The translations under genes and the position numbers were made by a program. Source: JAYWAM01 sp043782425 (lineage in GTDB: Bacteria; Pseudomonadota; Gammaproteobacteria; Burkholderiales; Usitatibacteraceae). Taken from it: a stretch of 8,639 nt of DNA. Numbering within the stretch: the stretch's first letter is position 1; the number at the start of each line of letters is the position of its first letter. The stretch is taken from assembly GCA_043782425.1 (NCBI GenBank), contig JAYWAM010000341.1, forward strand, positions 1 through 8,639, given 5' to 3'. This document shows, one piece after another, positions 1 to 5,583 of the stretch. The notes under the pieces were generated by a model. The model did no database searches and was not told the origin of the DNA. It saw only the letters and a program-made list of their open reading frames with translations.

Positions 1-40
1 GATCGGCGGGCTTTATTTTTTATGTTGAGAGGCGATTGAC

Positions 41-1510
41 ATGAGTGAAGAGCTAAAAGGCAAGGAACGCTATAAATCCGGCGTGATCCCGTACAAAAAA
101 ATGGGTTACTGGGATCCCGACTACGCGATCAAGGAAACCGACGTGCTGGCGATGTTCCGCATCACCCCGCAAGCCGGTGTAGAAGCCGATGAGTGCGCGG
201 CGGCTGTGGCCGGTGAGTCGTCGACCGCAACCTGGACCGTGGTATGGACCGACCGTCTGACCGCCTGCGAAATGTATCGCGCCAAGGCCTACCGCGTGGA
301 CCCGGTTCCCAATACCGGCCCCGGCACCAAGACCGAGCAGCAGTACTTTGCTTATATCGCTTATGACATCGACCTCTTCGAAGGCAACTCAATTGCCAAC
401 CTGACCGCTTCCATCATTGGTAACGTGTTTGGCATGAAGGCAGTGAAGGCCTTGCGCCTGGAAGATATGCGCATCCCCGTCGCTTACCTGAAAACCTTCC
501 AAGGCCCCGCAACCGGCGTGATCGTCGAGCGCGAGCGTATGGACAAGTTTGGTCGTCCGCTGCTGGGCGCCACCACCAAGCCGAAACTGGGCTTATCAGG
601 CCGCAACTATGGCCGCGTCGTGTACGAAGCGTTGAAGGGCGGTCTGGACTTCATGAAAGACGACGAGAACATCAACTCGCAGTCGTTCATGCACTGGCGT
701 GACCGTTTCCTGTATTGCATGGACGCCGTCAACAAGGCTTCCGCTGCGACCGGCGAAGTCAAGGGTCACTACATGAACGTGACTGCCGGCACCGTAGAAG
801 AAATGATCGAACGTGCCGAATTCGCCAAGTCGCTCGGTTCGATCATCATCATGATCGACCTGGTGATCGGCTACAGCGCGATTCAAACCATGGCGATCTG
901 GGCACGCAAGCACGACATGATTCTGCACCTGCACCGTGCCGGTAACTCGACTTATTCGCGTCAGAAAAATCACGGCATGGCGTTCCGCGTGATTTGCAAG
1001 TGGATGCGTATGGCCGGTGTGGATCACATTCATGCAGGTACCGTGGTGGGCAAGCTGGAAGGCGATCCCATGATGATTCGTGGTTACTACGACACGCTTC
1101 TGGATACCCATACCCCTGTGCAACTCGAAAAAGGCATCTTCTTCGAACAGGACTGGGCTTCGCTGAACAAGTGCATGCCGGTGGCTTCTGGTGGCATTCA
1201 TGCCGGTCAGATGCATCAGTTGTTGACCTATCTGGGCGACGACGTGGTGTTGCAGTTCGGCGGCGGCACCATCGGCCACCCGGACGGCATTCAGGCTGGC
1301 GCGATTGCCAACCGTACCGCGCTGGAAGTCATGGTTCAGGCACGTAACGAAGGCCGCGACATCTGGAATGAAGGTCCGCAGATTCTGATGGACGCAGCCA
1401 AATGGTGCAGCCCGCTCAAAGCCGGTCTGGATACATGGAAGGACATTACCTTCAACTATGAATCCACCGACAGCCCCGACTACGTTGCGTCCACCACGGC
1501 CAGCAATTAA
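41..1510 (+). CDS. cbbL: RuBisCO large subunit, red-type Form I (IC-like)
   Basis: Catalytic subunit of ribulose-1,5-bisphosphate carboxylase/oxygenase, which fixes CO2 in the Calvin cycle. At 489 residues it has the usual length for the red-type group. Visible active-site elements are: N-terminal-domain Glu59, Thr64 and Asn128; the TKPK motif with catalytic Lys180; GGLDFMKDDE with the Lys206 that is carbamylated and the Mg ligands Asp208 and Glu209; His298-Arg299; loop 6 GTVVGKLEGD with Lys338; and SGGIHAGQ at 383-390. The C-terminal tail after about residue 475 is intact; in this family the CbbX activase pulls on that tail. The ATG at 41 is preceded by GAGAGG at 27-32, eight bases away. cbbS follows 17 bp downstream. 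The segment around residues 298-325 (HRAGNSTYSRQKNHG) resembles Form ID of red algae as much as typical Form IC, as I recall those sequences. Identification is very secure; the IC/ID subtype is less so. Confidence 0.98.
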   Translation: MSEELKGKERYKSGVIPYKKMGYWDPDYAIKETDVLAMFRITPQAGVEADECAAAVAGESSTATWTVVWTDRLTACEMYRAKAYRVDPVPNTGPGTKTEQQYFAYIAYDIDLFEGNSIANLTASIIGNVFGMKAVKALRLEDMRIPVAYLKTFQGPATGVIVERERMDKFGRPLLGATTKPKLGLSGRNYGRVVYEALKGGLDFMKDDENINSQSFMHWRDRFLYCMDAVNKASAATGEVKGHYMNVTAGTVEEMIERAEFAKSLGSIIIMIDLVIGYSAIQTMAIWARKHDMILHLHRAGNSTYSRQKNHGMAFRVICKWMRMAGVDHIHAGTVVGKLEGDPMMIRGYYDTLLDTHTPVQLEKGIFFEQDWASLNKCMPVASGGIHAGQMHQLLTYLGDDVVLQFGGGTIGHPDGIQAGAIANRTALEVMVQARNEGRDIWNEGPQILMDAAKWCSPLKAGLDTWKDITFNYESTDSPDYVASTTASN

Positions 1511-1527
1511 TCAAGGAGACATAAATC

Positions 1528-1962
1528 ATGATGACCAACAATGGCAATATCGTCACGCAAGGGCAGTTTTCCTTTCTGCCCCCGCTGACCGATGTCCAGA
1601 TTACTGCCCAAATCAAATATGCATTGGGCAAAGGCTGGGCGATGGGCGTCGAGTACACCGACGATCCACATCCGCGCAACACCTATTGGGAAATGTTTGG
1701 CAACCCGATGTTCGACATGAAAGATCCCGCCGGGATTTTGCTTGAAGTGAACAACTGCCGTAAAACTTTCCCGAATCACTACATCCGCGTCACCGCATTC
1801 AGCGCAATTCGCGGTGTGGAGAGCGTGTGCATGTCTTACATTGTCAACCGTCCGAAAGTCGAACCTGGCTTTGGTCTGGTACGTCAGGAAACCGATGGCC
1901 GTTGCATCCGCTACTCCATCCATTCCTACGCTACCGACAAACCGGAAGGCGAGCGTTATTAA
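1528..1962 (+). CDS. cbbS: RuBisCO small subunit, red-type Form I
   Basis: Small subunit of RuBisCO, four of which cap each end of the L8S8 hexadecamer. The 144-residue protein carries the family core GWAMGVEYTDDPHPRNTYWEMFG at about residues 35-57, and the NHYIRVTAF and VNRP stretches. The C-terminal part after about residue 115 (LVRQETDGRCIRYSIHSYA) is the extension that, in red-type small subunits, forms beta hairpins lining the central solvent channel. The start is supported by AAGGAG at 1513-1518, nine bases before the ATG at 1528. A second ATG follows immediately at 1531 and could also be used. It lies 17 bp after cbbL on the same strand, so the two are almost certainly co-transcribed and co-translated in fixed ratio. 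A terminator-like hairpin follows it. Confidence 0.97.
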   Translation: MMTNNGNIVTQGQFSFLPPLTDVQITAQIKYALGKGWAMGVEYTDDPHPRNTYWEMFGNPMFDMKDPAGILLEVNNCRKTFPNHYIRVTAFSAIRGVESVCMSYIVNRPKVEPGFGLVRQETDGRCIRYSIHSYATDKPEGERY

Positions 1963-2012
1963 TTCACGGCTCGTTTAATATGAGCTAGTTGCGTTAATGC
2001 GTGAACTGTCGC

Positions 2013-2047
2013 AGTGGCGGGTGGAGGTTTCACCCGCCATTGTTTTT
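2013..2047 (+). terminator. Intercistronic terminator/attenuator between cbbS and cbbX
   Basis: Bases 2013-2023 pair with 2031-2041 to form an 11-bp stem (core GGCGGGTG/CACCCGCC, one G-T wobble) around a 7-base loop, followed by five T at 2043-2047. This is the shape of an intrinsic terminator. It lies between the cbbS stop and the cbbX start at 2073, with no room for a clear separate promoter after it. Partial termination here would lower activase transcript relative to cbbLS. The structure is seen directly; the partial read-through is inferred. Confidence 0.8.
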
Positions 2048-2072
2048 ATACCGCTATAAATTGGAGCTCGCA

Positions 2073-3026
2073 ATGAGTGATACGAACGAAGTAGCCACCG
2101 TTTTGGCAGATGATATGCAAGTCAACCTCGAGGCCGAATTTGAAGCCTCGAACGTGAAGGAAGTGCTACACAAGCTCGACGTCGAGCTGATCGGCCTGAG
2201 GCCGGTCAAAACCCGCATCCGCGAAATCGCCGCGTTGCTGCTGGTGGATCGGTTGCGCAAACAGTTTGCGCTGAGCTCCGAAACGCCCACGCTACACATG
2301 AATTTCACCGGCAACCCGGGCACCGGCAAAACCACCGTGGCGCTACGCATGGCCGAAATTCTGCATCGCCTGGGTTATGTGCGCGGCGGCCATCTGGTGT
2401 CGGTCACGCGCGACGATCTGGTCGGACAATACATCGGCCACACTGCGCCCAAGACCAAGGAAGTCATCAAGAAAGCGATGGGTGGCGTGCTGTTCATCGA
2501 CGAAGCCTATTACCTGTATAAGCCCGAAAACGAACGCGATTACGGCGCGGAATCGATCGAGATTCTGCTGCAAACCATGGAAAACAATCGCGATGATCTG
2601 GTGGTGATTCTGGCCGGCTACAAAGACCGCATGGACAAGTTTTTCCACAGCAACCCCGGTCTGCGCAGCCGCATCGCGCATCACGTCGATTTCCCCGACT
2701 ACAGCGCCGAAGAATTGCTGCAAATCGCCAAGTTGATGCTCGCCACGCAAAACTATCGCTTCAGCCCCGATGCCGAAAAAGCCTTCCTCGACTACATCAC
2801 GATCCGCATGACGCTGGAGCATTTTGCGAACGCGCGCTCGGTACGCAATGCGCTGGATCGAGCACGTTTGCGCCAGGCGAATCGATTATTTGCCACTGCC
2901 AGCAAATCGATAAGTAAAACCGATTTGATGACTCTGGAAGCCGAAGACATTCTCGTCAGTCGCGTTTTCCTTGAAGGCAAGCCTGATCTGGATGGCGACG
3001 AAGGCAGCGACGCGGTGATAGACTGA
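2073..3026 (+). CDS. cbbX: Red-type RuBisCO activase CbbX (AAA+ ATPase)
   Basis: AAA+ chaperone that re-activates red-type RuBisCO. In characterised homologues a RuBP-activated hexamer pulls transiently on the large-subunit C-terminus to release inhibitory sugar phosphates. Numbering from the chosen start gives 317 residues, normal for the family. Seen are Walker A GNPGTGKT (80-87), Walker B VLFIDEA (139-145), the aromatic pore-loop segment QYIGHT (119-124), a candidate arginine finger in GLRSR (196-200), and a sensor-2-like NARSVRNALDRA near 253-264. The ATG at 2073 is chosen over an in-frame GTG at 2001, because GGAG at 2063-2066 precedes it at six bases and because the 2001 start would lie inside the terminator hairpin region. 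The C-terminus is acidic. It sits downstream of cbbLS, as usual in red-type operons. Confidence 0.96.
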   Translation: MSDTNEVATVLADDMQVNLEAEFEASNVKEVLHKLDVELIGLRPVKTRIREIAALLLVDRLRKQFALSSETPTLHMNFTGNPGTGKTTVALRMAEILHRLGYVRGGHLVSVTRDDLVGQYIGHTAPKTKEVIKKAMGGVLFIDEAYYLYKPENERDYGAESIEILLQTMENNRDDLVVILAGYKDRMDKFFHSNPGLRSRIAHHVDFPDYSAEELLQIAKLMLATQNYRFSPDAEKAFLDYITIRMTLEHFANARSVRNALDRARLRQANRLFATASKSISKTDLMTLEAEDILVSRVFLEGKPDLDGDEGSDAVID

Positions 3027-3031
3027 TTACC

Positions 3032-3349
3032 ATGACGCTGACTGAACTGCATCGTGAAATGCGCGCTGCGATGGACGGACCGATTGAGCCCGCCCATGTG
3101 GACTTGCTCACCAAGGAGGCCGAGCGTTTCGCCAGCACAGTGAGCTGGGCCGAGGGCGTGATCGACAAGGACGGCCGCATCCACGAGGCCTTCGACGCGC
3201 TGCGCGAAATGGCCAAAGTGAAATATCAGCAAAAGCAGGACCCCAATATCGCCACGCTGCACGACACGATAGGCGACCTGATCCTGGCGATTCGCAATCA
3301 CGATGAAGACATCGACCCCTCGGACGATAATGAGGATCACGACGACTAG
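3032..3349 (+). CDS. Small acidic hypothetical protein downstream of cbbX
   Basis: I do not recognise this 105-residue protein. It is predicted soluble and largely helical, with no signal peptide or membrane segment and no cysteine. Charged heptad-like stretches run through residues 22-40 and 51-90. The last 15 residues are almost entirely Asp/Glu/Asn/His (for example DPSDDNEDHDD). The ATG at 3032 comes five bases after the cbbX stop. No convincing Shine-Dalgarno site is visible, so translation is probably coupled to cbbX. The tight spacing suggests a role tied to the RuBisCO operon, but nothing in the sequence shows one. Coding status is supported by third-position GC preference like that of its neighbours and by the close packing of the genes on this strand. 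Confidence 0.75.
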   Translation: MTLTELHREMRAAMDGPIEPAHVDLLTKEAERFASTVSWAEGVIDKDGRIHEAFDALREMAKVKYQQKQDPNIATLHDTIGDLILAIRNHDEDIDPSDDNEDHDD

Positions 3350-3352
3350 GAG
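3348..3352 (+). promoter_or_regulatory. Strong Shine-Dalgarno site without a canonical start codon
   Basis: AGGAG overlaps the TAG stop of the preceding gene (3347-3349). Six bases further on, at 3359, the open frame of the next gene has ACG rather than ATG. The site and spacing are ideal, so either ACG (a rare start), CTG at 3365, or a mutated ATG is implied. The first canonical ATG in this frame is at 3416 and has no such site. Confidence 0.45.
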
Positions 3353-3415
3353 AACTCAACGCGTCTGCGAATAAACCTGTCCAGAACTCGCTCGCGATTG
3401 CGCTGTCTGCATTAT

Positions 3416-3787
3416 ATGGACGACTCGCATAGCGGCGCCGAACCTTGGCGTATTTTTCCCAAACAGATTGAAGCCCAGTGTTTCAATCAGGTGCGGCTTG
3501 CTTTGCTCCGTCTGGAAAATCCCTACCGTATCGCACTCGCCCAACACCGTGGACTGGAAGTGGTTCTGTTCAAGGATAGCTGGTATTGCGTCGACAGCTT
3601 CGCCGAGGATATGTTGGTGATGACCTGGCGCGAATTTCAGATTCATCCACGCGATAACCTATACCAGCCCATTGCTTGCGAGCTATGGCTCTATCATCAT
3701 TGCGCGGGCATGATCATGGGCTCCGCGCTGGATGATTTGCAGCAGGTGGTGGCGTACCGCTTAGACCACCCAGAGACAATTGATTGA
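3416..3787 (+). CDS. Hypothetical protein, second gene after cbbX
   Basis: I do not recognise this protein (123 residues from the ATG at 3416). It is rich in aromatic residues and histidine, with no membrane segment or signal peptide. Distinct stretches are EPWRIFPKQIEAQCFNQVR near the N-terminus, VLFKDSWYCVDSFAEDM in the middle and CELWLYHHCAGMIMG near the C-terminus; three of its cysteines lie in the last two. The start is uncertain. TTG at 3398 would give 129 residues. The well-placed AGGAG at 3348 points to ACG at 3359, which would give 142 residues with a basic N-terminus. The frame is the same as that of the preceding gene and is separated from it only by the TAG at 3347. It may form the end of the cbbLSX transcript; the next gene is convergent, 10 bp away. 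Confidence 0.72.
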   Translation: MDDSHSGAEPWRIFPKQIEAQCFNQVRLALLRLENPYRIALAQHRGLEVVLFKDSWYCVDSFAEDMLVMTWREFQIHPRDNLYQPIACELWLYHHCAGMIMGSALDDLQQVVAYRLDHPETID

Positions 3788-3797
3788 CGGCGAAATA

Positions 3798-4160
3798 TTA
3801 CGCCAGCACCACGCCAAATTTCTTCAATACAAACAGCATCACAAAATAACCGATCACCGTCGCCAACATCGATAGGCCCAGACTGGGCCAGAACGCGAAC
3901 CCGCGTTCCAGCAGCACCGGCAACAGCAAAAACAGAATAAGCGATGGCAACACCAGCCAGAAAATCTGCCGCGACAAGGTGCCGATCTCGGTCGCCGCAG
4001 TGCCGTCCAGATGCAACCACACGAACGCCAGCAACGAGGTCAGCGGCAACGACGCCACCAGTGCCGCAAAACCGGTGCTGCGCTTGGCGATCTCGGAAAT
4101 GGCGACGATGATGATGGCCGAGAGGCCGACCTTGATGGCGTACTGGGCAATAGGGGTCAT
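3798..4160 (-). CDS. DUF3147-type small membrane protein
   Basis: An integral inner-membrane protein of 120 residues with four predicted helices at about 4-23, 32-50, 65-84 and 91-111. The pattern SEIAKRSTGFAALVASLPLTSLLAFVW followed by RQIFWLVLPSLILFLLLPVLL matches what I recall of the DUF3147 family. No biochemical function is established that I know of. It starts at the ATG complementary to 4158-4160; there is no strong Shine-Dalgarno site. Its 3' end is convergent with the hypothetical gene ending at 3787. Upstream, beginning 18 bp before its start codon, lies the repeat-bounded island. Without that island its start would be about 22 bp behind the recQ stop on the same strand, which suggests it was once the second gene of a recQ transcript. 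Confidence 0.78.
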   Translation of the reverse strand: MTPIAQYAIKVGLSAIIIVAISEIAKRSTGFAALVASLPLTSLLAFVWLHLDGTAATEIGTLSRQIFWLVLPSLILFLLLPVLLERGFAFWPSLGLSMLATVIGYFVMLFVLKKFGVVLA

Positions 4161-4178
4161 GGGGATATTGTAGCCCTA

Positions 4179-4408
4179 GGCTGGCCGGGGGTTGCCCGGC
4201 GGCAAGTTACTTTACTTTTGCTTCGCCAAAAGAAAGTAACCAAAGAAAAAGGCGACCCTGCCATCCCCGAATTCCCGAAGTCTGAATCTGCCGGGCGGAC
4301 GGCGTAGAAACTCGGCTCGCTTTATTTGATATTTAAGGTGAGCGAGCCTCAAACATCTACGCCGCTGACCCGCCCGACAGACCCAGACTTCGGCGGGGCT
4401 GGAAGGGA
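4179..4408 (+). repeat. Structured intergenic repeat, left copy
   Basis: This copy matches the reverse complement of 5352-5579 along its whole length, by eye about 85-90% identical. The inner 71 bases (4338-4408) differ at only two positions. It contains three successive foldbacks: a GC-rich hairpin at 4184-4200 (GCCGGG/CCCGGC); an AT-rich hairpin at 4206-4240 with the arms GTTACTTT and AAAGTAAC; and a long imperfect palindrome at 4275-4393, whose arms include CCGAAGTCTG/CAGACTTCGG, GGCGTAGA/TCTACGCC and GGCTCGCT/AGCGAGCC. The AAAGAAAGTAACCAAAGAAA motif resembles dispersed repeats that I recall from many beta- and gammaproteobacterial genomes. That resemblance is from memory. Confidence 0.9.
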
Positions 4409-4448
4409 GACGACGGTCAAAACCATACGTAGAGGCTCGTACGGTAGG

Positions 4449-4454
4449 TATAAT
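4449..4454 (+). promoter_or_regulatory. Possible -10 element for the island gene
   Basis: A perfect TATAAT hexamer stands in the AT-rich leader, about 145 bp before the likely start of the DUF4145 gene and 40 bp inside the left repeat. At the right distance upstream (around 4426-4431) there is no good -35 match and no extended -10 TG, so it is only a candidate. If used, the transcript would begin near 4461 and carry a leader with a short open frame at 4495. Confidence 0.3.
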
Positions 4455-4494
4455 TTGCCAGACATCCTAAGCTTCCATAATAAATCTTTCACCT

Positions 4495-4611
4495 ATGGCT
4501 GACGAAAACTTGAAGGTATTAAGGGCTTCCGAATTACCCCAGGGGTACGGAATCTTTATGCCGACGCGAGACAACGTGAGTCTAAATTGGGGAATAGCGT
4601 GGCAGAGCTAG
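4495..4611 (+). CDS. Possible 38-codon leader peptide ORF
   Basis: An ATG at 4495 opens 38 codons, beginning MADENLKVLRASELPQGYG and ending GIAWQS before TAG at 4609-4611. It overlaps the likely GTG start of the DUF4145 gene (4599) by 13 bases in a different frame. That geometry would allow translational coupling. There is no Shine-Dalgarno site before the ATG and I do not recognise the peptide. It could equally be a chance open frame or the remnant of a longer gene. Confidence 0.25.
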   Translation: MADENLKVLRASELPQGYGIFMPTRDNVSLNWGIAWQS

Positions 4612-5297
4612 TTACTGATTGTCCACGGTGTGGAGCTAACCACATCACGTTTGATCTCATCGCTGATACTTTGGTCGCTGTTAAGTACAATTGGCAGCAA
4701 TGGTATGAAGCTTTTTGTATTTGTCGCCGCTGCAATCAATCGACAGTTTTCATACTCGCGGAGAAAGGAATTGAAGACGCCAAGTCTATCCGCCAAAATG
4801 GATTAGCGAAATGCAAAGGAACGGTTAATGACCTTGTACGCTTACAAGGCTTTGTTAGTTTAAAAGACAAAGCAAGTCTGCCTCCCCCAGAACACCTGCC
4901 AAAAAATATAAAAGACATTTTTATCGAGGCATCTAATTGTCGGACAGTCGGTTGTTACAACGCCGCTGGGACTATGTTTCGGCTTTGTGTGGACCTTGTT
5001 ACAAAATCATTTCTTCCCCCCGAAGACAAGGATGGGCTCAATCAAAAGATTCGGCGGAACTTGGGTCTTCGGCTGCCGTGGTTGTTTGATCGCCATTTTT
5101 TACCCGAAGCACTTAGGGAACTATCAACCTGCGTAAAAGAGGACGGAAATGACGGCGCTCATGCAGGGTCTCTTAAGGAGGAAGATGCGGAAGACCTGCT
5201 GGATTTCACAACAGCCTTGCTAGAAAGAATCTACACAGAACCGGAACGACTGCGCCTCGCCAAAGAGAGGAGAGAGAAACGTCGTGATATGTCGTGA
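4599..5297 (+). CDS. Zinc-ribbon plus DUF4145 domain protein
   Basis: A soluble protein of 232 residues from the GTG at 4599, chosen because GGGGA at 4589-4593 lies five bases upstream. A TTG at 4587 would add four residues. The N-terminal 50 residues carry CPRC (Cys8, Cys11) and CICRRC (Cys40, 42, 45), a likely zinc ribbon. From about residue 110 the protein follows the DUF4145 pattern: an EASNCRTVGCYNAAGTMFRLCVDL helix, a KIRRNLGL segment, then the hallmark GNDGAH at about 183-188 and an acidic LKEEDAEDLLDFTTALLERIY helix. The C-terminus is basic (KERREKRRD). DUF4145 occurs alone or fused to restriction and other defence proteins; its biochemical activity is not settled. The gene is more AT-rich than its neighbours, lies alone inside inverted repeats, and looks transferred. 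The domain call is from pattern memory. Confidence 0.8.
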   Translation: MAELVTDCPRCGANHITFDLIADTLVAVKYNWQQWYEAFCICRRCNQSTVFILAEKGIEDAKSIRQNGLAKCKGTVNDLVRLQGFVSLKDKASLPPPEHLPKNIKDIFIEASNCRTVGCYNAAGTMFRLCVDLVTKSFLPPEDKDGLNQKIRRNLGLRLPWLFDRHFLPEALRELSTCVKEDGNDGAHAGSLKEEDAEDLLDFTTALLERIYTEPERLRLAKERREKRRDMS

Positions 5298-5351
5298 CAT
5301 ATAGTCATGCAACATTTTTAGTCGTAAATATTGAGCCCCCACCGGTTTGCT

Positions 5352-5579
5352 TCCCTTCCAGCCCCGCCGAAGTCTGGGTCTGCCGGGCGGATCAGCGGCG
5401 TAGATGTTTGAGGCTCGCTCACGATAAATATCCAATAAGCGAGCCGAGTTTCTTCGCCGCCCGCGCGGCAGATTCAGGCTTCGGAGCTTTCGGGGATGGC
5501 AGGGTGGCCTTCTTTTTGGTTACTTTTTCTTGGCCAAACAAGAAAAAGTGACTAGCAGCCGGGCTACCCCCGGCCAGCC
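5352..5579 (-). repeat. Structured intergenic repeat, right copy (inverted)
   Basis: This is the inverted partner of 4179-4408. Read on the minus strand it begins at the same GGCTGGCCGGGGGT end and runs to the same GGCTGGAAGGGA inner end. The three foldbacks are kept: GC hairpin 5558-5574, AT-rich hairpin 5519-5552 (13 or more pairs with one G-T) and long palindrome 5367-5484. In the AT-rich hairpin the sequence has changed relative to the left copy, but both arms changed so that pairing is retained. The outer end stops four bases from the recQ stop codon. Confidence 0.9.
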
Positions 5580-5583
5580 AATC

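Larger units (their letters stand above)
4179..5579. mobile_element. Candidate repeat-bounded island carrying a DUF4145 gene
   Basis: The ends are inverted copies of one approximately 230-bp repeat (4179-4408 and 5352-5579), meeting the flanks at GGCTGGCC and its complement GGCCAGCC. The interior (4409-5351) is clearly more AT-rich than the surrounding genes and has different codon use. It holds one convincing gene, a DUF4145 protein. The island lies between two same-strand genes, four bases beyond the recQ stop on one side and 18 bases before the DUF3147 start on the other. No transposase or integrase is encoded, and I found no target-site duplication at the boundaries. Movement would therefore need outside enzymes, or the arrangement arose by recombination between dispersed repeats. 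Classing it as mobile is an inference. Confidence 0.5.

Noticed and set aside
1..40. GC-rich arm with T-run (GGCGGGC then T-rich, 5-20) ahead of cbbL
   Set aside because: It could be the end of an upstream terminator, but the other arm would lie outside the window.
596..1279. 227-codon antisense frame inside cbbL
   Set aside because: Mirror of a strongly conserved gene in GC-rich DNA; His/Val-rich composition typical of antisense shadows.
3789..3804. Small foldback GGCG/CGCC between the convergent genes ending at 3787 and 3798
   Set aside because: Only four base pairs with an eight-base loop and no T-run; too weak to call a terminator, though one would be expected here.
4011..4307. 98-codon + strand frame running into the left repeat
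   Set aside because: It is antisense to the DUF3147 gene and then enters the repeat; no start signal or protein-like pattern.
5294..5551. 85-codon + strand frame whose GTG start overlaps the DUF4145 stop
   Set aside because: Almost all of it is the right-hand repeat read through. The encoded residues follow repeat structure rather than a protein family, and such repeat-derived frames are common mis-annotations.
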